DNA from: Hemicentrotus pulcherrimus
Lineage: Eukaryota > Echinodermata > Echinoidea > Camarodonta > Strongylocentrotidae
NCBI GenBank assembly: GCA_003118195.1
Contig: BEXV01000010.1
Coordinates: 481,445-545,444, forward strand
DNA: 64,000 bases
Direction: 5' to 3'
In this document: positions 24,101 through 38,711 of the stretch, in pieces
Layout of the letters: the number at the start of each line of letters is the position of its first letter
Position numbering within the stretch: the first letter of the stretch is position 1
Translations under genes and position numbers: made by a program
The notes under the pieces: model-generated
Told to the model about the DNA's origin: nothing
What the model saw: only the letters and a program-made list of their open reading frames with translations
Databases searched by the model: none

Positions 24101-27100
24101 GTTTTTCCTGATAGATGGCATGATATAGGTGTGTTTGTATTGATGTTTAAGTGAATAAGTTCCTTAATTTATCTCCAGTTAGTGCAAAACCTGTACAATA
24201 AGGCCAAGCAAAATTAAGTGTCTATACCAGGTGGTCTTTTTAAGCAGTTGTCTATAAAAACATGTGCAATGATTTTTTTTTTTAAAGGGCCACTATATCA
24301 AAAAGGTGGTCATTAGGACATGTATTCCATTTGAAAGCCTGTTTATTTCATATGTTTGCTTTTGTACAACTATGGGCTACAGAATGATTGGTCATTTCTG
24401 CTCTACCTGTCAAAGAGGAGACATTATTTAGTCTACCATAGAGATTTTGAGAAAATGATTGATGGAATTGGTTGGGTAGTTATTATTTCTTCAAATGTGT
24501 TTTCAAAATGCAATCCCACATGAATGATGTTATTTGTGCAAGCCATTATAAAACACTTTTATCACATATTAAAGAGAATATAGACTCAATAGTATGTGAT
24601 GGTTGTGTGGATGTCTATTATCATACTGGGGTAAATGCATGTATTGCAAGTTTATGCAGCATTGGGTTTTTGATAAAATATAATTGGTATACCAAGTGAA
24701 ACAGGCCCACTCATGACCTTACCAAACGATATAGGCTTAATAAAAGCATAGAGGTGGTTTTTAAGAGCTAAAATCTGGATGGACATGTACTAAAATTCAG
24801 TACAAACATCTTATTTCACTTTTAAGAGCAGAGATGAATGTGCCTGTTTTGCTCTCTTCATGAGTTCCCGAACCCTGAGGGAAACATTATGTAGTTCTGG
24901 TCCCAATTAAATCTACATCATCCTAGTTTTAGGAGGACAATGTTCCCCGTTATTCCTGCGAAATGTTAAACAGCTTGTCCACATCCCAGTCAGTAACCTA
25001 ACCCCATTGGGGGCTGAGATATGGGGACCCTTTATTATCTGGAATTCTTTGATTTTCTTTCACCCCAAAACCTAGAAAAGAAACCCCCACGTGTTTCCAC
25101 CTTCTGATCAAAATTAAATCTTTATTAACATTTGAAAGACATGTATCATATCAGGTTACTAACATACCCGTCCATGTGCTGTGTATTTGTGTGCAATATT
25201 CAGGAGTTGAACTGGAGATGGACTCTTGACTATTATTACAATAATTAAAGAACTAATACGGAAAAACCTTTTCAGGTACATGTGCTAGATTTTATATTTG
25301 TAAAGGATGAATGAAACGCAAACTGTTTGAATTTGGTAAATGTCTTTTTTTATCATTTTAATAATGAATGAGAAGGAAAATGATTTTCAGTTTTATGTTG
25401 AATGAATGTACAGTATTTGATATTTTTTCTGTTTTACAAATCAGTATAAACATAACACTCATCCATGTATATTTTTTAGAATATGCTTGTCTTGAAAGAA
25501 AGCTCTACTTTACATCTGCTTGCCATGTTCCTTGCTTGTTTTGCAATTCAGAAAACTTCCGATTGATTTTCGCACAAAAAACATAAAATAGGACCTTTGT
25601 ATGCATGGTCAAATTGTTACTACCACTATTTTGAGTGGTTTTTATAATTTTGTTTGCTACCTTTGCCCTCTTGCCCTGTGTAAACATTTTTTTAAAAGAA
25701 ACCCTACTTCTGTAGTAGAAACAATACCACGATGAAACTTTGAACTACCGACACTGTCCAGTATTCATACCCTACTTTTGAAAGTCACCTACTGTATGCT
25801 ATAGTATAGAACAAGACAAAAAGACTGAAGAAAAGTGTATACCACTTCACGAAGACCTGCCTAACACAAACAAAACTCAAACAACAAACAAGTGTAGGCG
25901 TCCAGGCATTGATGTTGCCTTAGAACAACACAATGAGGTTGTGACCAGGCCTATATCTATGTATTTTGGGGATTCAATTCTGCTTTGCATCTTGAATATA
26001 GACAAATATCTTCAAAAAAATAGCTTGGACGTTTGGTAGGAAGAGTAGGGAGAAGGCAGATTTTTTTTTTTTAAAGAACTCATAAAAATGCATAGAGCAT
26101 TAATTGTTCAAGTTTGAAGCTTTTAGTGACAGTTCTTGCAGATTTTTAATTATTTTTTTAGCTACAACTACAAACAAATAGCTCCATGAAAGTTTGCTAT
26201 GGCAATGTTGAAGCTAGGCCTATAGCAAACTTAATGTTACATGTTTGTATGTCCACTTGCTTCCAAAGCTTTTTTTGACAGGCTTTATGACCTATTTCCT
26301 ATCGAATAATCCAATTTGTTTTGGGCCAAATTAGTCATAATCATAATGGGACTTTGACCTTGGCATGACATCCACCAACCCACGTCTCAAAATTAAATGC
26401 AAACAAAGCGGGTCGGTAGTAGCATGGACAGGACTAAATCAACTGCCTGCCGAAGTAGATTACTTGGACAGGTCTTGGTATAATGTGAAGCTATGTACAG
26501 ATAGGAGGAGATGCAGAGAGAGAGAGAGAGAGAGGGAGGGAGAGAGAGAGAGGGGGGGCGGGGCAGACAGACAGACGGACAGACAGAGAGAAAGAGAGGG
26601 GGGGGGGAAATAAGTGTGGGTCTTTTTATGGGAAGGTGATCTTCTTTACAGATGTTTCAACAGTTTTCCACATGCAGCATCTGGAAACATTGGCCACACT
26701 GATGGGTCAAGTTTTATGTCTAAAGTTGAAGTGTGATGGAGAAAAGATTCCAAACTGAAACTGAATCTACATAAAATGTCACTGCAGATTTTGGCAACTA
26801 TCTAACAAGTGTCTGCAGAGTGCACCAATCGGGTTCCCTCCATGCGGTAAATCATTTTTAAGATATGAAGTTTAGGTAAGAATGTCCTTTCCGATCAACA
26901 GGTTTCTGTTAGGGCCTAAAATGGAGGACATGTTTATGGATCATGAATCTGAAGTGTTTATTTCTTCAACATTTAAACTCTTGGAGGAGGAAAAATATAG
27001 GTAAAATTAAAGTGATAGTGCCAATCTGATTGGAATAGAAAGAGTTCATGTTTCTCACTACAAGGTTATATGTTTTAATTACTGGTCAAAAAAAATGTTG

Positions 27101-30100
27101 ATCAACTTTTTGTCTTTTTATCTGTAATTGGATTTCATGCATGATTATGAGTCTAATATGTTTCTGTCAAGAAAAATTTCAATTAATTTCAAGGATTTAT
27201 TTCATCTGCAAATATTGTTTTGTATGTCTGTGTGAAGTTCAACTATTTAAAAAATCTTATAACTGAAAAAACAAGTTATGAGTAACAGCATTTAGTAAAT
27301 ATATATTAAAAGGACATCAGGAAAAACAGAACAGATTTAACTAAAGCCCCTATGTGACACTAGCTTCTACTCCATACCCAATGCTCATCACCCAAATCAT
27401 CTCATCACTGAGGGTGCAGATGAGCCTAGATACGACATGGGGTCACCTGGCAAGGTCAAAGGTTATACCAGTAGGTGTGATGAAGGTGGGAATGAGCCCC
27501 CGTGGACCCCAAGTCACCCACTCGTAAAGTTGATTGGAAAGGACTCGAAAACTCATTACCAATTCCTAATATGATGCGATTTTCAGACCAGACATTTAAA
27601 TTGGGACTCTGGCCAGTCTGGGTAGTTGGAAGTGCCCCTCGACCACCCCCCCCCCCCACCCCCAAAACGAGGTTGCTTGATTTCAAATAGATCTGACAGA
27701 CCTTGAATGATGGGTTCATTGTCAGAGCCAAAAGCCATCATCAATTTGGCCGAGTGAGATCTAATTTAGACCTTTAAAGTGGTTATTTCATTATAGAGGA
27801 GAGTTTGTGAATCAATCCTATTTTCAGTTGGATTTTCAGTAAGTTTTCTACCAAATGTTGTCCCTTTTTGATCATTCGTGTGGTTGCCAACTTTTTACAT
27901 CTACAATTGCTCTTGTAATGTCTGTTCTACAATCAGAATGTATTTCTTGCTGTTGTCATGTATTTAAAATAAAAATGTATATCTCAATGTATCTTCAAAG
28001 AAATCTTGGAGAAGACCTCTCAGAGGCTATTCCATAGTTGATTCTGTTTATGCGCATCTCTTGAAAGTATCTTGGTTGATCTTTTTTTGATAAATTGATT
28101 GCCATGTTTCCAAATTTTTATTCATGACTTGGGACATGTTCAGGGCCAGAAGGGCAGACGATATGAATTTTTTCTTTGAAAAAAATGAAAATAGACTATG
28201 TAAACAAGTGCGCTCCTCATGATCTTTTGTTGTAGAAGAATTTATATCTTGATAACAACCTCCCTAACTGAATAGTCTCGACCCTTGTTATCTCTCCTGC
28301 TGAGCAATATCTCCCGCTTCAACTGCAAAATGTCAAAAGATTTCCCTTCAAGACTTAAAAGAGATGAGGGGGGAAATGGCGCTCAAGGATTCCCAGCTTG
28401 AAAGGGGGGATTTCTCATAGGTTATGCCACCTGGGCCACTGTCTGTAGGTGTCACTTTTGGAGGTTCGGAGGTGTGGTTTGGGGGGATTCACGTTCTGAA
28501 TAACTCTGTGTGAACTCTTTCATGTTCAAGGGTAGATGGATAGAACAGGTAGGCAGACATCATGAATGGAAAACGGATAGGGGGTAAGAGACGAGTCTCA
28601 AAGAGGAAGCATTAATTCATGAAAAGGGGTGGGAAGACTAGAATTTGTTAATCATAGTTTATTCTAACGGGGAAGGGGGGGAGGCACATAAATGGAAGGG
28701 GGAAAAAAGGCCTAGGTATAGAATTGTGCAAGGATTTAAGCCAGACTAATTGGTGATACTTTAGGAGACCCAAGACGACCATTATTACTTGAGGGTATTG
28801 TGTTTGTTTGTTTTCTTCTTTGAAAATAATATTTTTAGTTAAAAAATATCAGTTAAATTGAAGATGGAAGGATGGATTTGTTGATATACACATGGCAGAG
28901 GCTACATGTAAAGATGCTGTGAAAAGCAAATATATATCGTTTGACAGACAGATCCAAAGAGTTAATTGATGTTCAAAGGGGGAGACAAGGGTGTAGGAGG
29001 GCTAAATGGTGATGGGTCTACTCATAAATACCTAAAGACAATTTCATTTGGGATGTTTCTCTGCAAAGGCTATGATTGGGATTACTTCATGGATCAACAA
29101 AGCGAGAGAGGGTTCTAAAGAAAAGTTGAACTTGCCAATTTCCGCGCTAGACATGGGTGTATTTGTAACTGTCAATTTCAGCTCCCATCACCATGACGAT
29201 GTCACAAAAAGTAGTCAATTTGAGGAAGGAAAGCATCATTCAAAGGATTAGGGAAGATGAGCGAATCGGACGAGGAAATTCACATCATGCCCGGGGGACA
29301 AGGATGCACCGTTTTTCGGGTCGAGTATGGGGTTCCTCGCAAAATGTGTTTTTGGATGTAAAATTTGACAGAAATACTTGCTACGCAGCTACTTGCTCCT
29401 GATTTGTTGTTTTTCAGTCAATGGCTGTTTTTTAATAAATCAAATCAATTTGAAGCTCTCCTTTAATTGTCTTCCACTCCTTTTCAACAGCTTCCTGTTG
29501 CCGTTTATCATTTTCACTGTCCTTATTTTAAAATGTAAAATGAATGTGATGCTCTCTCTTTGTTTTTTCTTTGTCCAAAACATGTTTGTACTCAGCTCTC
29601 TACATATTTTATTATGATGTACCCTAAATTTTGCTTATTTAAATCCTTTTATATAATTTTCAATCCTTTCTAAAGGCGATTCTGCCACAATCATATATAT
29701 TTGTCTAATTTAATTTAATCACCAGACTTCAGGCAAATGAAGGACACTGACATGGGTCTGGGATAAGAATTTTCATAGTTTAAATTAGGGTGACTGACCA
29801 GTTGCAGAATTACCTTTTACTTCAAACATTCATGCTTTTTATTATAAAATCCTTAACTGATGAATAAATTCATTTATCTGTACTCTAAGTCATTTTAAGT
29901 GTTCTGGTAATTTGCTTCTTTTTGTACAAAGAAGTGTGACTCATTATTTTATTTTATTGATCTATTTTCTTTTTGAGCCTGCAAAAGAAACCTCCAGAAG
30001 CTGAAAAGAAAATATTATTGCTTCCTGTGATTCAGTAATTCCATTCCTAAATAGGGCTTTAGAAGAAAAGGGCTAAATGGAAACGATCCCTTTCATCTAT

Positions 30101-33100
30101 TCATTAACTCTCCAAGTTAAATAAATTTACCTTGAATTAACTGGGTAATTTGGGGAGGGGAAATGTACAAGGATTTTTTACTATTGACCACCATCTTTCT
30201 CCTCATTTTTGACCTTTTTGTAATTTGTTAGCTTTCGCTCACACGCTCTTTCCTTTTATGGTTTGTTCTTTCTTTCTTTTCTTCTCTTCATCTGTCTGCG
30301 ACTCGATGTGGATATCTTATGCTTGTTATTCATGCAGTCATCACCAGCATGCGACCGCTGATATGCCGACTTTTGTCACGAATTTGACAGGGAGGTTTCG
30401 TCAGGACAAACGTAGTTATTTGGGGAGCAAAAACAAAGATCAGCTATTTGTGTAGCTGTGATGATAACTCTGATTTATACAAATAATGAATGAACAAAGT
30501 GTCAAAATGACAGTTAACTGATAACACTTTGTGCTGATTTTTTTTTTCTTCTCCATCAGAAGTGTTTCTTTCATGTTTCAATAGATAATACCTCTTGTAT
30601 TATATTTGCCTATTCTTTATATACCACATTCTTTTATGTCATGAACCCAACTGGAAATGTAGAGCTACTAAATGACCTCATATGACCTCTCACCTCCGAG
30701 GAATGACCTGAGGGGCTCAAGCCATGAGGGTGGGTAGGGTGTCTGGCCCATTAACGAAATAGACAGCATGAAAATAAACAATAAGGAGAGGTATGGGAGT
30801 TCATGTTCTCTAGGCAATAAACAGAGCTGGAGCGATGATGGATTCATGTGTTATCATCTGACCAGAAAGCATGCATGTGTGGGTTATTGTAGCTCCATGT
30901 TATTGTTGCCTTAATAGTACATGCAGGAAGTGCATGCAATGTGGTAGTTGTTCTAAATGCTATTCTTTTTAAATAGAGATAACCATTTGAACATTTACTT
31001 TACGGGAGGGATGGATTATATCTGTCATTTTTGTACCTTTGATTTGAACTTGTTAATATTCTTGGTGTGGGTCTTCGTCCTATTCATTTCATTCTTTGTA
31101 ATAATAATTATGTGAATGATTTTAATAGCTTCTTCTAAGTTGTTTGTTTGTAGAGTGCTGCTCAAGGGAATTTTTTTTAAAAATTAATTTCTCTAATCAA
31201 TCTTTTTACCTATCTGCTAAGAGTTACAGGGGACTTAAGATCCTTGTAAGGTGCTACAAACTCCCTTCACAATCTCAGCAAAAATTGTACGCATATTCAT
31301 AGGGCACTCTCGATAAAGCTGTCAGTGTCACATTAAAATTTGTGTCAGGTCATGGAGGGGGGGGGGCATTTTATGATTAAATCTGGGATTTTGTGTCTGG
31401 GGCTCAGCCACTCTTAATCAGGACCAGCGGCTTTTCTCTTTCAAGTTCCAAATACATAAGCAGGTAATCTGGCTACAAACAAGCAATAACTGCTTTATTT
31501 TGGGATCATAAAAGTTTTTTAACATCCTATAAATCAATTACTCTGCATCAGCTTAACCATGACCATTCTTAGAAGTTACATGCCCCTTTTGAGATCAAAA
31601 GAATGAGAGTGTTTTCTGTAGAATTTTGAAAAGAATCAATTCACTTTAGGCAAGTGTCATATTATAGGACTAATCATGCACTGTACAGTGAGAGCGATCA
31701 CCTTTCACTGATTAAGCAATAGATCAAAACCTACAAAAATGTGGAAATTGTCAATTTTGTTTGTACTTGGGGGACATTTATAAAACTGCTTTTTTTATGA
31801 ATCATGTAAGTAAATCCTACAAAGCTTGGAGGGCATAAGTTTTAATATAAGGCCTCTATTCTTTGCGACTGTCGGTCACTCAACTTCGCCTTCCAAAATC
31901 AAATTTCATGACAGGGGGAAGGGGGTGATAATGCACCTAGACTTGTGGCCGACCATGAAATATACAAGGATTGAACAACAATGACTTTCTGATGGGGGAA
32001 GCATTAGAGGGTCACTGGCGGCAAGGGATTATCCCCCGATACAGAATTCCCTTCTTTGTCATAAAGCCCAAATTAGAAACACTATCTGTAATAGGTGAAT
32101 GTCAGGGAAAGCTCGATTGTGGCAATGTGGTTCAAACTTTCATCACCTCTAACCCACAATTTTTTTCCCAATTTTTTTCCTTTGATTTCTTACGGGCCAA
32201 CAAAGACAGAAGTACATGTGTATTTCATTGACTCCATAATGTTCTTATTCAAACTTTTTGTTTGTTCTTTTCAAATTCCAAGCATTTTTCAATGGATGAC
32301 CTATTTCTATCATATGCGATATCAAAGTGTTTATAATCATACCTTCCCTTTTTGTTTCTGTTTTGGGGGCTTTTAGATAGGACATTTTGGTGTGTCTCAT
32401 GTTTTTCTTCTCCATTTCAAATGATCAATACTTGTACTAATTACACAATATTTCACAAAACATTGAGAAACACATATGTGAGAACATATTAGGGGACGTA
32501 TGCTGCACAGCACCTAAAACCAATCCATGTTAGTCTCATAACGCTGTGAGCGCGGCAGTCTAATCATCCCCATCCTGTGTCATGAGCAGTGGCTGACTCG
32601 TATTTTGACAACCCCACGTTGAGCATTGCAGGTTGCCGTTGGTGGAATCGTGACACACGAGGGCCTCGACACAACATGAATGTTGTCCTCCAACATGTGG
32701 GTCTTGTTATGTTGTCATGGCGAGTCAGGATCCAATGCCTGATGTAGGCCTGGTCTTGATTTGGGGAGCAGGTTGGAAGGGTAGAGATTGCCCCATGAAA
32801 GAGACCCATGTTTTTTTTTATAGTTTTCTCCCTAAAAACACTTTTCGTGATTAAACAAGATCTCTCAACACCATGTTGAAGACCTTTATCCTATGAACGT
32901 GGCTCGATCACATTCCATCATGAAAACGTTAACATATGTGATGATTTATGACTCCACATTTTTTTGTTGAGAAAATGTTATAAGAAATGCTTTTTCCATT
33001 GAGAAAGTGGATATTTCTTAAAAATCTATATGCATATCAATATAAAACAAAATAATGAGCTTATTATATTCACAAATTCTGATTCAAATCAGTTTCTGTC

Positions 33101-36100
33101 TTTCTCAAAGCCCTTTGCCACAAAGTATGTGAGTTTTCATGTCTGTATATCAATGTAAAAGTTGTTTTTATTGTTTGTATTTAAGTTTTTATGATCTAAA
33201 TGTATGTTAATAAATTGGGATTACATGTTGTTTAATTCTAATTTTTCAGACCACATAACTTCTAGACAAATATTCCATGCAGTTACTTACCATCATCGGT
33301 ATCACCGGTGATGATGACATTGATCTGTGAGGGGTTTCCGATCCTGCCACCCATGGGGTTGCTGAGCTTGACCTGGAAGGTCTCGTCCTCCTCGTAGAGG
33401 GAGTCGTCGATGATCAGGATACGGCAGTAAGCGAGGTCCTCTCCCTTGTCGAAGGCAACCATGTTGTCTGGGTCCTCCTCCATTCGACTGATGTAGTCGG
33501 AGAAGGTGAGAACGGGGGATGGGTCGGATCCGGTGGCAGAGCCTGGAATCATGGAGGGAACAGAGAGAATAGCAGATAAAGAAATGATAAGAGTTATTTT
33601 TGCTTAAATGTAACAAATATGTGGCCATTTCTCCATCATCTTTATCTTTCAAGGGTGAAAAGGGGGATGGTCTTTGCTTGACATTTAAGACATGTCTCTC
33701 ATACCGCCGAAAGAGCATCAGAGTAACAATATGGGGCTTTCTCCTACAGAATCCGTAAGATCTATGGTAGATTGAGTATGAAGAATAGAGTCTTTGGATG
33801 ACAAAATATGTTAAGTTTCCTTGCATCCCCCCCCCCCCTAAATGAAAGTAGGAATTCACAAATATCTACACTTTTCAGCTTATTGCTGTTCTTTAGTCTC
33901 TTATGTTTGACTTCCGAAGCCATCCAGTCTCCAAATACCGGCTCATCAAAGCCCCGAATTTAAAAAGAGCAAGAAAGACCTTACTAACAGAACAGCTTGT
34001 ACAATGGAGAAGAAAAAAAGCTTTTATTAATAGGAGGAAACAAAGACCTGATAAATCAATGTTTAAGATGGCAGAAGAATGGTTTAGACTCCACGTAAAG
34101 TACTTAATACTGTCATTTAATTGACTTTTTAAGTCCAACACCAAAAATAAAGATTTATCCTCCTATTGACAGATTCTTAAGATGTTCATGCAGGCGAAGC
34201 TAAACTTCCTCTATTTCACAATAATTGCGATGGATTAAGGAAACTATTGACCTTTTGAAAGAAGATTTTAGCTGGCTTGGTGCTTCAAAATATTAGACAA
34301 GGAGTCTGACATTTTCAGCACTTAAAACCTAATAATCACATTGATTTTCAGAGTCAAGGAACTAAACACATGATCAATATGTCTAATAATATCAATGGGT
34401 TGATTTAGATGTTTATTCAGGCCTCATTAACTCAAGTTACCATTGAATTCAAGAACTTTTAAAGGGATATCAACTTGTTTATGTAAGATTTTAGTTGGGC
34501 TACTGCTTTTAAATCTCAAACAGGAGTCTGTCATTTTGGAGGGGGTGATTACGGTACCCCTTAATCATTTGGGAGATTACGAGGGGTGCGTAATGGCTGA
34601 TTTACTGCTTTCTGGGAGAGGATTGTGATGTAACAGTGCAGTTTTTAAGATTCATCTCTATAGAAAACGACAGGGTGAATGACTTCTTTGAGTTACTGGT
34701 TGAGCGAGCGCAGTGATTAAAGTTCTGCAGATGTTGGCCGCGGAGAGAAAATACTCGCTCAAAAACAATACCCGTAAGCTTATCATCGTTTAACTGAAGT
34801 CGTAGAAATGAGATGAGAACCAAAAATACTGCATCATACAGTCTCTCCAAACATCTATACAGCATTTTTTCCCTATTTCTTCTAATCTTAGTCCTTTATT
34901 CAGTCATAATAAAACTGTTTCAAACTGTGGGTATATGAATATGCAAGCTGCACCCTTGAATTAGTGCCTTACTGAACAATCACTGCCTGAGATATGGGAT
35001 TATGGATGGATGCAAGGCTACTTTTAACGAGACTTCTGTCTCTACACTACCGGTTGGATGAACACCAGGGTTTGCAGAGGCAGATGTGGAAGGGTGCTTA
35101 TAGAATGCACACATTAATATCGAACTCTCCTTAACTTATACTCTCAACTCTATCCATATTTATTTCTTTCCCTATCTTCAATGGTATGACCAACATGGTG
35201 ATTCTATACCTTGTGCTTCAAGATTATCGCCACCCCTATTCACAACACATTCTTCCGCTTGGTGATGTTTGGAACTGACAGACCCGTCTGTAACATTTAT
35301 GATGCAGGGCCAACATCAAAATGAGACATCTACAACCCTATAAAACTATCTATCATTTAAGAGGTAATCTGTTTAAAAAGATGGCATTTCAAGAACTCAA
35401 AGGACATTTTGACATATCTGAAGACTAACTATTCATCGTAACCCACAGGATTACTATAGTTCCTGCTTTGAGTATTTGACTCTTGGTGCTAGTTAAGGTA
35501 CTCGATAAACAAATATATATTTGCATCATTTGCTTGTTGTTTTTTTTTACCTGGAATGGTGGAGCAGCTGGCCATGAGTTCTTGTGAGAGATCTCCAGTA
35601 CGCCTGATGGGGACCAGGAACTCTCCGATGTCTTCTTCGATGACGTAGTTGTCTGGCAGATCAATGAATACACCAGATTCTGGAAGGAAAAATGAATAGA
35701 ATATGGACAGGTTAAGAAACATCAACAATTTCTTTGAATTCCTCTTTCTCTGTGAATTTCTTACTTTCTTAAAATCAAATAGGCATGATCCATTTTGGAA
35801 TTAAGTTCTCATCATCACTGCCATCACCTCCACCACTGCATGAGTCCACCATTTATACCATAAACATCATCATCAACACCATTTATCATTATCATCACCA
35901 CTGTCATCATCACTACTACTATCATAACAATTGTCATTTCATGATCATTATGTATATTTGAATCACCATTGCATGGCATTCCTATCTATGTGTTATTAAA
36001 GTATATGAGCGATCGCCCTCTTGGCTCCATACGAATATATTGAGGTCACCAATGCAGGGACAGTGCAGGTTCAATGCTGGCATGTGGTTTCGAAAAGGAA

Positions 36101-38679
36101 TTTTATTCAAGAAAAAAATTCCTTGAAAACTGAAAAGTTTCAAACAGCCTTCTATAATCCTTCACTTGTAAAATCATATTCACTGAATATCCAAAGATTT
36201 TTTAACAAATATGCAGCTAAGCAATAAACCAAAGCCAGTGATGCACAAAGACAATGTTTTCCAAAGGGCTAGGCTCAATTGATTTTGCTCATCATCCGTG
36301 ATAGTTTTCATACTTTCTTTGTTGCAGGCTGGTTAAGTTAGCAGTCACGATAGTGGAGTTGAACAAACAATATTCATCCATTGGTTCATGGTCATCATTA
36401 TTAACCTAGATCATACCCAAAAAAGTTTCCTAGACAAAATCCTGGCACCTTTCTGAATGACACCTATGAATGTCAACTGCTCAAGTAGAAAGTCAAATTC
36501 GCTTCATTTATGAATTACAACAACCAAGAAGCTTGCAACATTTAACATAAACTTTTCTTTTGATTGTTCAGCTGCACTATATGTACCCCTAATTGACCCC
36601 CAAGGCTAGTTTAGCAACACAATGTTGAAGTTGAATTATATAACTAAACCTTTATATTACTGGGATTTAGTACAAAGTTCATAAGTTTCCTAGTTTCTCA
36701 TTTGCTACACCATACTGCCAATGACATTGTAACATTGCTCTCAAAGAAGACCAGAGTAGCAGTAATGTTGCCAATTTGGCTCCTGATTAAACGATTTCTC
36801 TGTATTATCAGACAGACGTTTATGTCCATAATTTCCTTTACTTAACTAATCTACCCTTATAACTTTGGAATATCCACCTTGATATAAGATGGGTATAACA
36901 AGGATCCTGGATATCCCATTAGGACAATCAGAAGTCAACTTGTAACCCCTCTGAAAAAGTCCTTGGTGCTTTGGGAGTGATAATACCCAATTCATCAGAC
37001 AAGAGCCTCACTTGTCGACTCGTCAAATCAAATCACACCCTAATTATTTTAGGACGTGAGAATCCAGCACAATTTTTGCAAGATGGGATGGTAAGCTACT
37101 CAAAAAGTTGTAAGGGCATTGGAAAAGGGGGTCAAAAGATAGAGGGGCACTTCAAGTAATGTGGGGGTCTTCTAGATTTTAGAATATTGAAGAGAGATCC
37201 CATAAAAGTTTCCCCACAATGTCTATTTTGTTAAGTATTTCTTGTACGTCTACCTGTGTGTAGGGGCTGAGGGCGTCATATAGCATTAAAGGCAAAATTG
37301 AGACAAAATAAATCTAACCAATTATCTTTGATGGAAGGCAGATTATATCCCTTTTTCAGAGGGGGGGGGGGAGAGGGGTCATTTTCTTTTTTATCATTAA
37401 AAGGAAAAAATTTCTAATTTGACATGGTTAATTCTATTAAACCCCAATTAATGCTCAATTTATCACTATTTGGTATATCATCTAAGTACACTAAGTAAAA
37501 GCTACTAAGAATCTTACACCTAGATTAGTACAAGGTTAACATCTCTTGTAAACCTTGGAAGGGAATTGAACATCTAAAATACCTGGCTTCTTAATAAAGA
37601 TTTGGATTACAAGATCAGTATTTAAGGTGATTAAGATATCTTCATTAATCTTAAATCTTCTTTGTAATTTCATGGAGTAGTTCTTTGTCAGAAATAAAAT
37701 CTCAGATATTATCATTTCTTGTACATTGCACGAGATTTCAATTTATGAAATGTGGACATTTCTTGCATATTTCCCTTCCATCTCATATCATTTATTTAAA
37801 TTTTACTCCTACAGGAAGTACTCCATCCAATAATCCCTGGATGAAATCCCTCTCTAAACATGCATTGGATGCAAATTTTGACATTTTAAAATAAAAAAGG
37901 TTCTTGGAACTTTTTCTTTCAACTGGGTAGGAAAATATATATTGCTCTTTTTTTTATGTTCCTCTTTCACCAATCAATGAAATTTTAGCTAATAAATATT
38001 GTTTTAGGTTATAACAGCTGGCATCTATTTTTTCTTTCTGAAATCCACCCCACCCTTTCCCTAAATCTATTTTGACAAGCATCATCTTGGGCAACATTCT
38101 ACTTCAGACTTTATGACCATGTTCTTGATTTCCTCCCAGCCTGTACATGAACATCAAACATTTAATATGCTTTCAACCGGTTTCTACTCCAATTCACTTT
38201 GCATAGGAAATGTACAGTTAGGGCACTGAACCCCTAGAACAGGGACGATCTTTCCACGTGACTACACATTTCATCCTTTTCTGATTTCCCTGCAGACCAA
38301 TAATTTTTGTGATGTTATTATAGCAGACATCCAGCCTATCAGATTTCTATTGCCAGACATATTGAAATAAAGAAGCCATGTCAATGGAATTATGTTACAC
38401 ATTCATGCTTCTAGGTCAGTGAAGAAATTAAGACAGTTTTTGCCCTAAGTTACCCTTCTCGTTCACCAAGAGGTCATTGTAGTAGCTGTTTCTTCAAATC
38501 GTTTATTGAAGACAGATTTTTGCTTTAAAAGCATTTTTCATGTTTTTATTTATTCTTTATTTCATAATTCTCTAAGGGTAAGGATTAACATGATCTAACA
38601 CTTTCATATCATTTATCAGCCTCCACATGACAATGGCTAATACCATTCCTTGTCCTTCCCTAATCGTCATTTTCACTAC

Positions 38680-38711
<32 letters not shown>

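Larger units (their letters stand above)
21368..33290 (-). other. 11.9-kb intron between Calx-beta 2 and 3
   Basis: Largest complete intron. Contents: several overlapping coding-like short frames at about 21500-22190, a G-run tract at 23867-23911, a GA/GACA-rich tract at 26508-26608, C-runs near 27640-27662 and paired nuclear-receptor-like half-sites near 27453 and 30673. The rest is AT-rich with no recognisable exon. Confidence 0.7.

Noticed and set aside
24221..24720. Possible MITE ending in TGAAACAGGCCC near 24706.
   Set aside because: No matching opposite end could be found.
33903..34124. 73-codon very basic plus-strand frame ([20 protein letters not shown]...).
   Set aside because: Lys/Arg richness follows from A-rich sequence, and the reverse strand is open too. 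No supporting signals.
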